From contig QHUB01000008.1 in the NCBI GenBank assembly GCA_003221035.1, forward strand, positions 62,001-126,000: a stretch of 64,000 nt of DNA, read 5' to 3'. Made by a program: the position numbers and the translations under genes. Source of the DNA: Gemmatimonadota bacterium. GTDB lineage: Bacteria; Gemmatimonadota; Gemmatimonadetes; Gemmatimonadales; GWC2-71-9. The notes beneath the pieces were generated by a model, which saw nothing but the letters and a program-made list of their open reading frames with translations, had not been told where the DNA came from and made no database searches. The number at the start of each line of letters is the position of its first letter. The stretch's first letter is position 1. Below, piece after piece: positions 16,616 to 24,726 of the stretch.

Positions 16616-16872
16616 TATTTGCCCTTCCCCATCTTGTCGTGGAGATAGGTCATCGCCGCGCCGACAGTGCGGAGCTTCTCCGCCTCTTCGTCCGGGATGT
16701 CGATGTCGAATTCCTTCTCGAACGCCATGACGAGCTCGACGGTGTCGAGGCTGTCGGCGCCGAGATCTTCCATGAAACTCGCGTCATTGGTGAGCTTGTC
16801 GCGCTCGACGCCGAGCTCTTCCACAATGATGTCTTTGACCTTCTCCTCGAGCTGCTTCATGTCCATTGCCAT
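16615..16872 (-). CDS. acpP: Acyl carrier protein
   Basis: 85 residues. Three ATGs lie close together (16872, 16866, 16860); the first has GAGGG six bases upstream and is chosen. The phosphopantetheine site is S41 in [11 protein letters not shown]. The protein is acidic and mostly helical. It carries growing acyl chains for FabF/FabH/FabG here and is the usual neighbour of fabG and fabF. The C-terminus has a short Lys/Gly tail. Confidence 0.97.
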   Translation of the reverse strand: MAMDMKQLEEKVKDIIVEELGVERDKLTNDASFMEDLGADSLDTVELVMAFEKEFDIDIPDEEAEKLRTVGAAMTYLHDKMGKGK

Positions 16873-16892
16873 GGGTAACCCTCAGCGAAGGT

Positions 16893-17630
16893 TCACATCA
16901 CCATCCCGCCATCGACGACAATGACCTGCCCCGTAATGTAGCTGGCCAAGTCGGAGGCGAGAAAGAGGACGGCGGACGCGATATCGGTGCCTTGGCCGAG
17001 CCGTCCCAGCGGAATGTTGTCCTGAAAGTACTTCTTGGCTTCTGCGGAAATGCCCTTCGTCAGCTCAGTCTCGATATAGCCGGGCGCGATGGCATTCACC
17101 AGCACGTTGCGGGAGGCTAGCTCCTTGGCGATCGACTTGGTGAAGCCGACCACCCCGGCCTTGGACGCGGCGTAGTTGGATTGTCCCTTGTTGCCGTTCA
17201 ATCCCACGACGCTGGTAATGTTGATGACCCGGCCCCAGCGGCGCTTGATCATACCCCGCGCCGCGTACTTGGTCATCAGAAACGTCCCCTTCAGGTTCGT
17301 GTCGACGACGGAATCCCAATCGGCTTCGGTCATCAGGAACAGCAGCGTGTCCTTCGTGAAGCCGGCGTTGTTGACCAGCACGTCGATCTGCCCGAAGTCC
17401 TTCTCTACTGCCTTCGCGAACGCCTCGACCTGGGACCCGATACCCACGTCGCAGCCATATCCGCGCGTGCCCTCACCGAACGCGCTCGCCGTTTGCTCCG
17501 CGGCCGCGCCGTCGCGCGAGCAGAGGGCGACCTTGGCTCCGGCGTCGAGAAACGCGCGGCAAATGTCGTGACCGATTCCCCGCGTCCCGCCGGTGACGAG
17601 CGCGACTTTCCCCGTGAGGTCGATTTGCAT
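16893..17630 (-). CDS. fabG: 3-oxoacyl-ACP reductase FabG
   Basis: 245 residues from MQIDLTGKVALVTGG, the family's normal start. The frame is open to a GTG at 17684 overlapping the fabD stop, giving an 18-residue longer form that may be the true coupled start. It is an SDR-fold NADPH reductase of beta-ketoacyl-ACP. Visible are TGGTRGIG (cofactor loop), NNAG, and the catalytic Ser (ITSVVG) with the YAASKAG Tyr/Lys pair. It lies in the canonical fabD-fabG-acpP-fabF order. Confidence 0.95.
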   Translation of the reverse strand: MQIDLTGKVALVTGGTRGIGHDICRAFLDAGAKVALCSRDGAAAEQTASAFGEGTRGYGCDVGIGSQVEAFAKAVEKDFGQIDVLVNNAGFTKDTLLFLMTEADWDSVVDTNLKGTFLMTKYAARGMIKRRWGRVINITSVVGLNGNKGQSNYAASKAGVVGFTKSIAKELASRNVLVNAIAPGYIETELTKGISAEAKKYFQDNIPLGRLGQGTDIASAVLFLASDLASYITGQVIVVDGGMVM

Positions 17631-17680
17631 GCGAGTCCCGCTCTGCACCGCCGGGTCTATTACCTCCCGTCGAGCCATAG

Positions 17681-18619
17681 TCACGCTGCTTCCATGAACC
17701 TGGTCACCTCATCAGCCGTCCCCAGGCTGACCACGTTCGCTTCGGGTATGATTCGCTTCAAGAGGCCCGCGAGCACGGCTCCCGGGCCGATTTCCACGAA
17801 GCGCGCGCCGTCGCCTCCAATCCGTGCCGCGTGCTGCATGCATTCTACCCAGCGGACGGACGCCGTGAGTTGGTCCGAGAGCAGCCGGCGGGCCCGACCG
17901 GCGTCTTTCACCGCTTCCGCGGTGGCGTTGGCGATCACGGGAAACCGGGGATCGACGAATTCGGCGCGCTCGAGCGCGAGCTGCAGATGATTTTTGGCCG
18001 GACCCATCAGCGGCGAGTGGAACGCACCGCTGACCTTGAGCGGGATCACGCGTTTGGCGCCGCGCTTCTTGCACGCCTCGCCGGCGCGGATGACCGCGTC
18101 CGGATCGCCGGAGATCACCGTCTGGTCCGGAGCGTTGATGTTGGCCGGGACCGCGACGCTCGCCTGCTGCGACGATTCCTCGCACGCGGCCTCGACCTCC
18201 TTGGTCGCGAGGCCGAGCACTGCGGCCATCGTGCCGGGCCTCTCGTCGCCGGCTTTTTGCATCAGCTCTCCGCGGCGCCGCACGAGCTTCGCGGCCTGCG
18301 GCGACCCCAGCGCACTCGCGGTCACGTAGGCCGAGTACTCGCCGAGCGAGTGCCCGGCGGCCGCGACGACACTTTCGACTTTGTCGCGCACGATCGCGAA
18401 GATCGCGGCACTGTGCGCAAGAATCGCCGGCTGCGCGTTCTGCGTGGCCGTGAGATCCTCTTCCGGACCGTCGAACATGGTCTTGGAGAGCGAGACACCG
18501 AGTGCGGCGTCGATCGCGTCGAAGACGGCGCGGGCCTGTGGAAACCGTTCCGCCAGATCTTTGCCCATGCCGACTTTTTGCGCGCCCTGCCCCGGGCAAA
18601 GCCAGATGGTACCTACCAC
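17681..18619 (-). CDS. fabD: Malonyl-CoA:ACP transacylase FabD
   Basis: 312 residues from a GTG at 18619 that overlaps the fabH stop by 7 bp; the longer frame upstream is inside fabH. It loads malonyl groups onto ACP. The nucleophile is S91 in AGHSLGEYSA, the catalytic His lies in GAFHSPLM, and the start LCPGQGAQ is diagnostic. It sits between fabH and fabG as in many bacteria. Confidence 0.95.
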   Translation of the reverse strand: MVGTIWLCPGQGAQKVGMGKDLAERFPQARAVFDAIDAALGVSLSKTMFDGPEEDLTATQNAQPAILAHSAAIFAIVRDKVESVVAAAGHSLGEYSAYVTASALGSPQAAKLVRRRGELMQKAGDERPGTMAAVLGLATKEVEAACEESSQQASVAVPANINAPDQTVISGDPDAVIRAGEACKKRGAKRVIPLKVSGAFHSPLMGPAKNHLQLALERAEFVDPRFPVIANATAEAVKDAGRARRLLSDQLTASVRWVECMQHAARIGGDGARFVEIGPGAVLAGLLKRIIPEANVVSLGTADEVTRFMEAA

Positions 18620-19599
18620 CGCACGACCATGCTGCCCCAGGTGAAGCCGGCGCCGAACGCGCAGAACATCACCGTCATGCCCGGTTTCACCCGGCCGCAC
18701 GTCACGGCTTCGTCGAGCGCGATCGCGATGGATGCCGCGGAGGTGTTGCCGAAGCGGTCCACATTGACGTAGACCTTGTCCATCGGCATTCCGGCGTGCT
18801 TCGCGGTCGCTTCGATGATGCGGATGTTGGCCTGGTGGGGAATGAGCAGGTCGATATCACCGGCCTGGAGTCCTGCGCGCTCGAGCGCGTGGTCGCACGC
18901 ATCCGCCATCGACAGCACGGCGGCCTTGAACACTTCGCGGCCCGCCATCTTGATGTAGTAGCTGTGGTCCTTGAGCAGCTCTTCACTGGGCGGATGCGTC
19001 GCACCGCCGCCCGGCCGGTACAGCAGCTCGGCGAGCGTGCCGTCGGTCTTGAGATACACCCCCAAAATGCCGCGGCCGTTGGTGCTCCTGCGCACGATCG
19101 TCGCGCCCGCGCCGTCGCCGAATAGCACCGCGGTGGTGCGGTCGCTCCAGTCCATGATGCTCGTGAGCTTCTCGGCGGCGATCACGAGCACGTGATTGGC
19201 CTGGTCGGCGGCGATGATGCCTTCGGCGGTGCTGAGCGCGAAGACAAAACCGGAGCACGCCGCGCCGACGTCGTAGGCGGCCGCGTTCTTCGCGCCGAGG
19301 ATGGCCTGGAGGTCGCAGGCTTGCGAGGGCAGCAGCCGGTCCGGGGACGCGGTCGCGTAGATGATCGCGTCGATGTCGAGCGGCGTCAGGCCCGTTTCTT
19401 CGAGCACCTGCAGGGCGGCAGCCTTACCCATGCACGCGTTGGTCTCGTCCTTGGTCGAGACGCGCCGTTCCTTGATCCCGGTGCGCTCCTGGATCCATTG
19501 GTCCGACGTGTCGAGGAATTTCGAGAATTCCTCGTTCTTCATGATGCGCGGCGGCGCGTAGCTGCCGGTGCCCCAGAGCTCGGCGAACGGGCGTTTCAC
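18613..19599 (-). CDS. fabH: 3-oxoacyl-ACP synthase III FabH
   Basis: 328 residues, GTG start overlapping the plsX stop as GTGA. It starts fatty acid synthesis by condensing an acyl-CoA primer with malonyl-ACP. The triad is C115 in VGAACSGF, His in PHQANIRI and Asn in FGNTSAAS. Primer choice (acetyl or branched) cannot be told from the sequence alone. It is in an operon with plsX upstream and fabD downstream. Confidence 0.96.
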   Translation of the reverse strand: MKRPFAELWGTGSYAPPRIMKNEEFSKFLDTSDQWIQERTGIKERRVSTKDETNACMGKAAALQVLEETGLTPLDIDAIIYATASPDRLLPSQACDLQAILGAKNAAAYDVGAACSGFVFALSTAEGIIAADQANHVLVIAAEKLTSIMDWSDRTTAVLFGDGAGATIVRRSTNGRGILGVYLKTDGTLAELLYRPGGGATHPPSEELLKDHSYYIKMAGREVFKAAVLSMADACDHALERAGLQAGDIDLLIPHQANIRIIEATAKHAGMPMDKVYVNVDRFGNTSAASIAIALDEAVTCGRVKPGMTVMFCAFGAGFTWGSMVVRW

Positions 19600-20606
19600 G
19601 CGGGGATCTTTCCGTCATGCGCGAATTCGCTGGCGATGTCGTCCGACAGATGACTCTTGACGGCCTGGATCGCGACGCGAATCGCGTTCTTGATCGCCTG
19701 GGCGGGCGAGGCGCCGTGACAGATGATCACGACGCCCTGGACGCCGAGCAGCGGCGCGCCACCGTAGGTGGCGTAGTCGAGCACCTTGAGAACGTTGGCC
19801 ATCTCCGGCCGCTGCAGCACGTCCGGCGCCTCGCGCTTGATCAGCGAAACGAATACGCGACCGGCGGATTCGTAGAACTTGAGCACGACGTTGCCCACGA
19901 AGCCGTCGCACACTACGACGTCCAGCCGCAGCCCGCGGGCTTCGCCGACCGGGATCTCGCGTCCTTCGACGTTGCCGATGTAGTGGAGTCCCGCGGTTTG
20001 CTTGAGGAGTTGATGCGCTTCTTTGACGACGGCGTTTCCCTTCTCGTCTTCCTCACCGATGTTCAGCAGGCCGACAGTGGGATTGGGCCGGTCGAGCACG
20101 TCGCGGGCGTAGACGGAGCCGAGGTGGGCGAATCCGACGAGTTCGCGCGCGTCGCAGTCGATGTTGGCGCCGGCGTCGAGGACGAGGACCGGCTGGCCGG
20201 CGCTGGGGAACAGCGCCCCGATCGCCGCCCGCTGCACGCCCGGATGCAGCCGCAACACGAGCGTGCTGGCGGCCATCACGGCACCCGTGTTGCCGGCCGA
20301 GATGAAGGCGTCGGATTTGCCCTTTTTCTGGAGACCGAGCCCGACGGCAATCGAAGACCGCGGCTTGCCGCGGATCGCAGCGAGCGGCTTATCGCCCATG
20401 GCGACGACGTCGGGAGCGTCCACGATTTCGACCCGCGCGCGATCGACATCACCCACGCGGCTCAACGCCGCCTCGATGTCCGCTTTGCGGCCGACCAGCT
20501 GCAGGCGGAAGTCCGGCGGCAGCTCTTGAAGCGCCTGCGCCGCCCCCTCCACCTCGACCTGGGGGGCTTTGTCACTACCCATCGCGTCCAACGCGATGCG
20601 GATCAT
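19596..20606 (-). CDS. plsX: Phosphate acyltransferase PlsX
   Basis: 336 residues from the ATG at 20606, which overlaps the rpmF stop by one base (TGATG); a TTG directly before it is also possible. GAGG lies close upstream. PlsX makes acyl-phosphate from acyl-ACP for PlsY, the first step of phospholipid synthesis in this route. Family blocks are IALDAMGSDKAP, SAGNTGAVMA, LDAGANIDC and CDGFVGNVVLK. It has the usual place between rpmF and fabH. Confidence 0.95.
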   Translation of the reverse strand: MIRIALDAMGSDKAPQVEVEGAAQALQELPPDFRLQLVGRKADIEAALSRVGDVDRARVEIVDAPDVVAMGDKPLAAIRGKPRSSIAVGLGLQKKGKSDAFISAGNTGAVMAASTLVLRLHPGVQRAAIGALFPSAGQPVLVLDAGANIDCDARELVGFAHLGSVYARDVLDRPNPTVGLLNIGEEDEKGNAVVKEAHQLLKQTAGLHYIGNVEGREIPVGEARGLRLDVVVCDGFVGNVVLKFYESAGRVFVSLIKREAPDVLQRPEMANVLKVLDYATYGGAPLLGVQGVVIICHGASPAQAIKNAIRVAIQAVKSHLSDDIASEFAHDGKIPA

Positions 20607-20785
20607 CAATCCTCGACGGTTACTCGCTGTTCACCGTTGTAATACCCGCATGTCGGGCAAACGCGATGGGGCTGCTTCATGTCACCACAGCGCGGGCAGG
20701 CCTGCAATGTGGGACGCACCGCCTTGTAGTGCGTGCGGCGTGCGCGCTTCTTGCGCTTCGAGGTTCTGCGCTTGGGTACGGCCAT
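20606..20785 (-). CDS. rpmF: Ribosomal protein bL32
   Basis: 59 codons, short enough to be missed by length cut-offs. The product begins [20 protein letters not shown], a classic L32 start. It has a zinc ribbon CPRC...CPTCGYYNG near the C-terminus (the four-Cys, zinc-containing form). It lies between yceD and plsX, the conserved order in many bacteria, so synthesis of a ribosomal protein is linked to the phospholipid/fatty acid operon. Confidence 0.96.
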   Translation of the reverse strand: MAVPKRRTSKRKKRARRTHYKAVRPTLQACPRCGDMKQPHRVCPTCGYYNGEQRVTVED

Positions 20786-20799
20786 TCCAGATCCTTAGG

Positions 20800-21315
20800 T
20801 TAAGAGCGGAGCTTGTCCTTGAGCGCCTTGAGCGGCTGCCAGCGGGCATCCACCGCCACCGGCTTGCAATCGCACGGCCCGGCATTCAGGTCCTTCCCAC
20901 ACTGCGGGCAAAACCCCTTGCAGTCGTCGCGGCACAGCACGTACTGTGGGGCTGCGAGCACTAACTCTTCGCGTATGGCCGGGGTGACGTCGATCTCCGT
21001 CGCCTCTGGCGCTACCGGATAGGAGTCAGGGTCGTCCAGGGCGTCGGCATCCTGCGTAAACAGGGCGCCGATCTCGAGCCGGAGCGGTGTCGCAACGGGA
21101 GTCAGGCAGCGCCGGCACTCCCCCCGCACCACCGTGCTCGCCGTGCCCTGCCAATAGTACCGGTCTTCCCCGATGGACTGGAACTTTCCGTCCACCACCA
21201 CCGGCTCCTGTAACGCTACCCCGGCCCTTTCGAGTGCCGGGTCGTCCTGCTTGAGTTCGCCATGGGTCTGTATGGCCTTCCCATGCGCCAACTCCCGCAA
21301 ATCGACTCGCAACAT
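20800..21315 (-). CDS. yceD: YceD/DUF177 family protein (Cys-rich)
   Basis: 171 residues, MLRVDLRELAHGKA start. The DUF177 core includes ECRRCLTPV, and a C-terminal metal-binding-looking stretch CRDDCKGFCPQCGKDLNAG. YceD homologues are almost always next to rpmF and affect 23S rRNA processing or accumulation in plants and bacteria; the molecular role is not settled. It is the first gene of the rpmF-plsX-fab block, 48 nt after ndk, with no clear ribosome site. Confidence 0.88.
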   Translation of the reverse strand: MLRVDLRELAHGKAIQTHGELKQDDPALERAGVALQEPVVVDGKFQSIGEDRYYWQGTASTVVRGECRRCLTPVATPLRLEIGALFTQDADALDDPDSYPVAPEATEIDVTPAIREELVLAAPQYVLCRDDCKGFCPQCGKDLNAGPCDCKPVAVDARWQPLKALKDKLRS

Positions 21316-21363
21316 GGTGAGCGAAGCTAAACCCTTGTGGGACTTGCGTCAACGGCCCTTCAT

Positions 21364-21768
21364 CTAACGTCGCGAGGGAAAGAAAAAGGCCACTTCCCGC
21401 GCCGCATTCTCGGGCGAGTCGGACGCATGAATCGCGTTCCGCTCCTTGGACTCGGCGTAGAGCCTTCGGATCGTTCCCGCCTCGGCCTGGGCCGGGTCGG
21501 TCGCCCCGATGACCTTCCGCAGATGCGTGACGGCGTCGTCCCGCTCCAATGCGAGCGCTAACGCCGGTCCGGAAGTCATGAACGAGACGAGTGGCTGGAA
21601 GAAGGGGCGCTCCCGATGCACCTCGTAAAAGGATTCCGCCCGTTCTTTGGTGAGCCGCACGAGCTGCGCCTCACGAATCCGAAAGCCTTCGCCTTCGAGG
21701 TGTGCGACGATCTTACCGATGTTGTTGGCTGAGACGGCATCGGGCTTGATGATGGCGAGCGTAAGCAT
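21364..21768 (-). CDS. ndk: Nucleoside diphosphate kinase
   Basis: 134 residues, slightly short of the usual 140-150. It transfers the gamma phosphate between nucleoside tri- and diphosphates through a phosphohistidine, the His of ERNAIHASDS. The start LTLAIIKPDAV and the VIGATDPAQAEAGTIRR block are family signatures. It follows sucD by 3 nt. Coupling makes sense because succinyl-CoA synthetase makes ATP or GTP, and Ndk equalises the pools. Confidence 0.95.
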   Translation of the reverse strand: MLTLAIIKPDAVSANNIGKIVAHLEGEGFRIREAQLVRLTKERAESFYEVHRERPFFQPLVSFMTSGPALALALERDDAVTHLRKVIGATDPAQAEAGTIRRLYAESKERNAIHASDSPENAAREVAFFFPSRR

Positions 21769-21771
21769 GAC

Positions 21772-22641
21772 TTAGAGGCGTTCCTTGAGTAGAGGTACGA
21801 CATCGGCCGGCCGTTTCATCACGCTGATTCCCGCCTTTTGAAACGCGGCGATTTTCTCGGCTGCCGTGCCGGACGAGCCGGAAATGATGGCGCCCGCGTG
21901 GCCCATGCGGCGGCCGGGCGGCGCCGTCTGGCCGGCGATGAATCCCACGACCGGCTTCTTGATCTTGTCTTTGACGTACTCGGCGGCCTGCTGTTCGTCG
22001 GTGCCGCCGATCTCCCCGATCATGACGATGGCCGTCGTCTCGGGATCATCGGCAAACGCCGCGAGGCAGTGAATGAAGTTCGTCCCGATCAGCGGATCAC
22101 CGCCGATTCCGACGCAGCTCGACTGGCCGTACCCGTGCGTCGAAAGCTGGTGAATGATCTCGTAGGTCAGCGTGCCGCTGCGCGACACGACGCCGATTTT
22201 GCCGGGCTTGCAGATCGAGCCGGGAATGATCCCCACCTTGCTCTTGCCGGGTGAAATGAGCCCGGGGCAGTTCGGCCCGATGAGCCGCGCGCCGCGCTCG
22301 TGGACGTACGGCAGCGCGCGTGTCATGTCGAGCACGGGAAGGCCTTCGGTGATGCAGATGATCAACTCGATCCCAGAATCGGCGGCTTCGAAGATCGCGG
22401 ACGCGGCGACGGCCGCGGGAACGTAGATGACGGACGTGTTGGCCTTCGTCTCGAGCACGGCTTCGGCGACGGTGTTGAATACGGGAACGGCGTCCTCGAA
22501 CCGCTGGCCGCCTTTTCCGGGTGTCACACCGGCGACGACTTTGGTGCCGTACGCCATCATTTGCTTGGCATGGAACGAGCCGTCGCGGCCGGTAATTCCC
22601 TGCACCACCAGGCGCGTGGATTCATCGATGAAGATGCTCAT
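21772..22641 (-). CDS. sucD: Succinyl-CoA ligase, alpha subunit
   Basis: 289 residues. The CoA-binding Rossmann start ([15 protein letters not shown]) and the phosphohistidine loop [13 protein letters not shown] are present. With SucC it converts succinyl-CoA to succinate with nucleotide phosphorylation in the citric acid cycle. It overlaps sucC by 4 bp (ATGA), the normal arrangement. Nucleotide preference is not set by this subunit. Confidence 0.97.
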   Translation of the reverse strand: MSIFIDESTRLVVQGITGRDGSFHAKQMMAYGTKVVAGVTPGKGGQRFEDAVPVFNTVAEAVLETKANTSVIYVPAAVAASAIFEAADSGIELIICITEGLPVLDMTRALPYVHERGARLIGPNCPGLISPGKSKVGIIPGSICKPGKIGVVSRSGTLTYEIIHQLSTHGYGQSSCVGIGGDPLIGTNFIHCLAAFADDPETTAIVMIGEIGGTDEQQAAEYVKDKIKKPVVGFIAGQTAPPGRRMGHAGAIISGSSGTAAEKIAAFQKAGISVMKRPADVVPLLKERL

Positions 22642-23780
22642 GCCGCTTTCCCGGTGGCCTTGGCCACGGCCTGCTTAACGGCGTCATCCATGTCGGTCAA
22701 CGCCGAGAAGCCGGCTTTTTTCAGGATGTCGACCGCGATCGCCTCGTTCGTTCCGATCAGGCGAATCACCATCGGCACCTTGAGCGCGAATTCTGTTGTC
22801 GCCTGGACGATGCCGTTGGCGACGTCGTCGGCCCGCGTGATACCGGCGAACACGTTGAACAGAATCGCCTTCACGTTGGGATCCGAGGTGATGATGCGCA
22901 GCGCGCTGACGACTTTTTGCGGATTGGAGCTGCCGCCGATGTCCAGGAAGTTGGCCGGCGCGCCGCCGTAATACTTCACGAGATCCATCGTGGCCATCGC
23001 GAGACCGGCGCCGTTCACGCAGCAGCCGACATTGCCCTCGAGCTTGATGAACGTGAGGCCCGCGTCGCGCGCGGCGACCTCTTCCGGAGCCTCGGCGGAC
23101 GTATCGCGCAGCGCCGCAATGTCGGGCCGGCGTTCGAGCTCGTTGTCGTCGATGGAGATTTTCGCGTCGAGCGCCTGAACGCTCCCATCGGGCGTCGTCA
23201 CGAGCGGATTGATCTCGGCGAGCGAGGCGCCGACTGCGTAAAACGCGCCGTACAGCTTCTGCATGATGTCGGCCGCCGCCCGCGCCTGCTTCACGTCGCC
23301 ATACAGCTTGAAGCCGAGGCCAAGCGCCTGATGCGCGAGCAGACCGTAGCGCGGATCGACGGCGAGCCGATGGATCTTCTCGGGCGTTGTGGCAGCAACC
23401 TCCTCGATGTCGATCCCGCCGGCCGGGCTGACCATCACTACCGCGCGCTGCGACGCGCGGTCCACGATGATGCCGACATAGCTCTCGGAAGCGATCTCCG
23501 CCGCCGGCGCAATTAAGATCTTCTGCACCGTGAGTCCCTTGATCTTCATGCCGAGGATGGCCTTGGCGTTGGCCTCGGCCTCGGCCGCGGTTTTGGCGAG
23601 CTTTACACCGCCCGCCTTGCCGCGTCCTCCGGCATGCACCTGTGCCTTCACGACGACCTTGCCGCCCAGCTTCTCAGCGAGCGCCCGTGCCTCGGCCGGC
23701 GTCGTCGCCACGTCGCCCGGCGGCACCGGAATGCCGTGGCGCCGCAAAATGTCCCGTGCCTGGTACTCGTGCAGATTCAC
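22638..23780 (-). CDS. sucC: Succinyl-CoA ligase, beta subunit
   Basis: 380 residues with an ATP-grasp domain at the N-terminus ([20 protein letters not shown] and [15 protein letters not shown]) and a C-terminal flavodoxin-like domain with [11 protein letters not shown]. It is the nucleotide-binding subunit of the SucCD pair. Its start overlaps the stop of the carbamate kinase gene by 4 bp, an unusual neighbour for sucC. Confidence 0.96.
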   Translation of the reverse strand: MNLHEYQARDILRRHGIPVPPGDVATTPAEARALAEKLGGKVVVKAQVHAGGRGKAGGVKLAKTAAEAEANAKAILGMKIKGLTVQKILIAPAAEIASESYVGIIVDRASQRAVVMVSPAGGIDIEEVAATTPEKIHRLAVDPRYGLLAHQALGLGFKLYGDVKQARAAADIMQKLYGAFYAVGASLAEINPLVTTPDGSVQALDAKISIDDNELERRPDIAALRDTSAEAPEEVAARDAGLTFIKLEGNVGCCVNGAGLAMATMDLVKYYGGAPANFLDIGGSSNPQKVVSALRIITSDPNVKAILFNVFAGITRADDVANGIVQATTEFALKVPMVIRLIGTNEAIAVDILKKAGFSALTDMDDAVKQAVAKATGKAA

Positions 23781-24715
23781 GCGTGCTCCTTCGCGATCGT
23801 CGTTCCAGCGTCACCCTTGAGTGCCGCCAGGCCATCCTGCAGCTGCGCGATAATCGCCCGCTCCCCGCCCGTGCGCACAAACTCGGCGGCCGCTTCGACC
23901 TTGGGCCGCATGCTGCCGGTGCCCAGCTCCTTGCCGGCGAGCAGATGCTCGGCTTGGGCCAGCGTCAGGCGGTGGATCGCTTCCTGCCGGGGCGTGCCGT
24001 ATCCGCGGCACACTGCGCTGACATTCGTGAGAATCAATAGTACTTGCGCACCAATCTCGCGGCCCAGAATTGCGGCGACGCGGTCCTTGTCGGCCACGGC
24101 GTCGATCCCCTCCAGGCCGAGTTTGGGATCCCGGTACACCGGCGGGCCGCCACCTCCGCCGGCGATCACGATGTAGCCCGCCACCGAGAGATCGTGGACC
24201 ATCTGGCTCTCGACGATGCCGATGGGGCGCGGGCTGGGCGCGAGACGGCGCCCGTCGCGCACGGGGATACCGCGAGCCATGAGTCGGCCCTGCCGCGCGG
24301 AATCGAGCTTGTGGCCGACCGGCTTGGAAGGCGTGTGCAGATCGGGATCATCGGCGTGACACAGCGTTTGGGTGATCATCGTGACGACGGAGCGCTGGAT
24401 CCCGGCGCGCTCGAGTGCGTTCTGGAGCGATTGCTGAATCATGTACCCCATCCAGCCGGCAGTCCCTGCCACGAGCACGCCGAGGGGCAGCGGCTCGACC
24501 TGATCAGCCGAGAGCTCGTTGCGCGCGAGCTCATCACCGACCTGCGGTCCGTTGCCGTGGACGAGGACGATGTTCCAGCCGTCGGCGGCGAGATCGACGA
24601 TCGGTGCGAGACTGGCGCGCGTGTGCCGGAACTGATTGCTGATGGTGGGCCGCTCGTTGGGAGGTGCGACGGCATTCCCCCCCAGCGCGATGACGATCGT
24701 TCCCGGGTCGGACAC
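23777..24715 (-). CDS. arcC: Carbamate kinase
   Basis: 312 residues from a GTG (MSDPGTIVIALGGNAV). It makes ATP and carbamate from carbamoyl phosphate and ADP, or works in reverse. Diagnostic stretches are VLVHGNGPQVG, GWMGYMIQQSL, PTISNQF-type substrate loop, VIAGGGGGPPVY and VDA/VADKDRVAA. Arginine deiminase genes are absent nearby. Instead the gene overlaps sucC, so it may serve another carbamoyl-phosphate source such as ureidoglycolate or agmatine breakdown; that is a guess. Confidence 0.92.
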   Translation of the reverse strand: MSDPGTIVIALGGNAVAPPNERPTISNQFRHTRASLAPIVDLAADGWNIVLVHGNGPQVGDELARNELSADQVEPLPLGVLVAGTAGWMGYMIQQSLQNALERAGIQRSVVTMITQTLCHADDPDLHTPSKPVGHKLDSARQGRLMARGIPVRDGRRLAPSPRPIGIVESQMVHDLSVAGYIVIAGGGGGPPVYRDPKLGLEGIDAVADKDRVAAILGREIGAQVLLILTNVSAVCRGYGTPRQEAIHRLTLAQAEHLLAGKELGTGSMRPKVEAAAEFVRTGGERAIIAQLQDGLAALKGDAGTTIAKEHA

Positions 24716-24726
24716 GGCGGCGCAAC

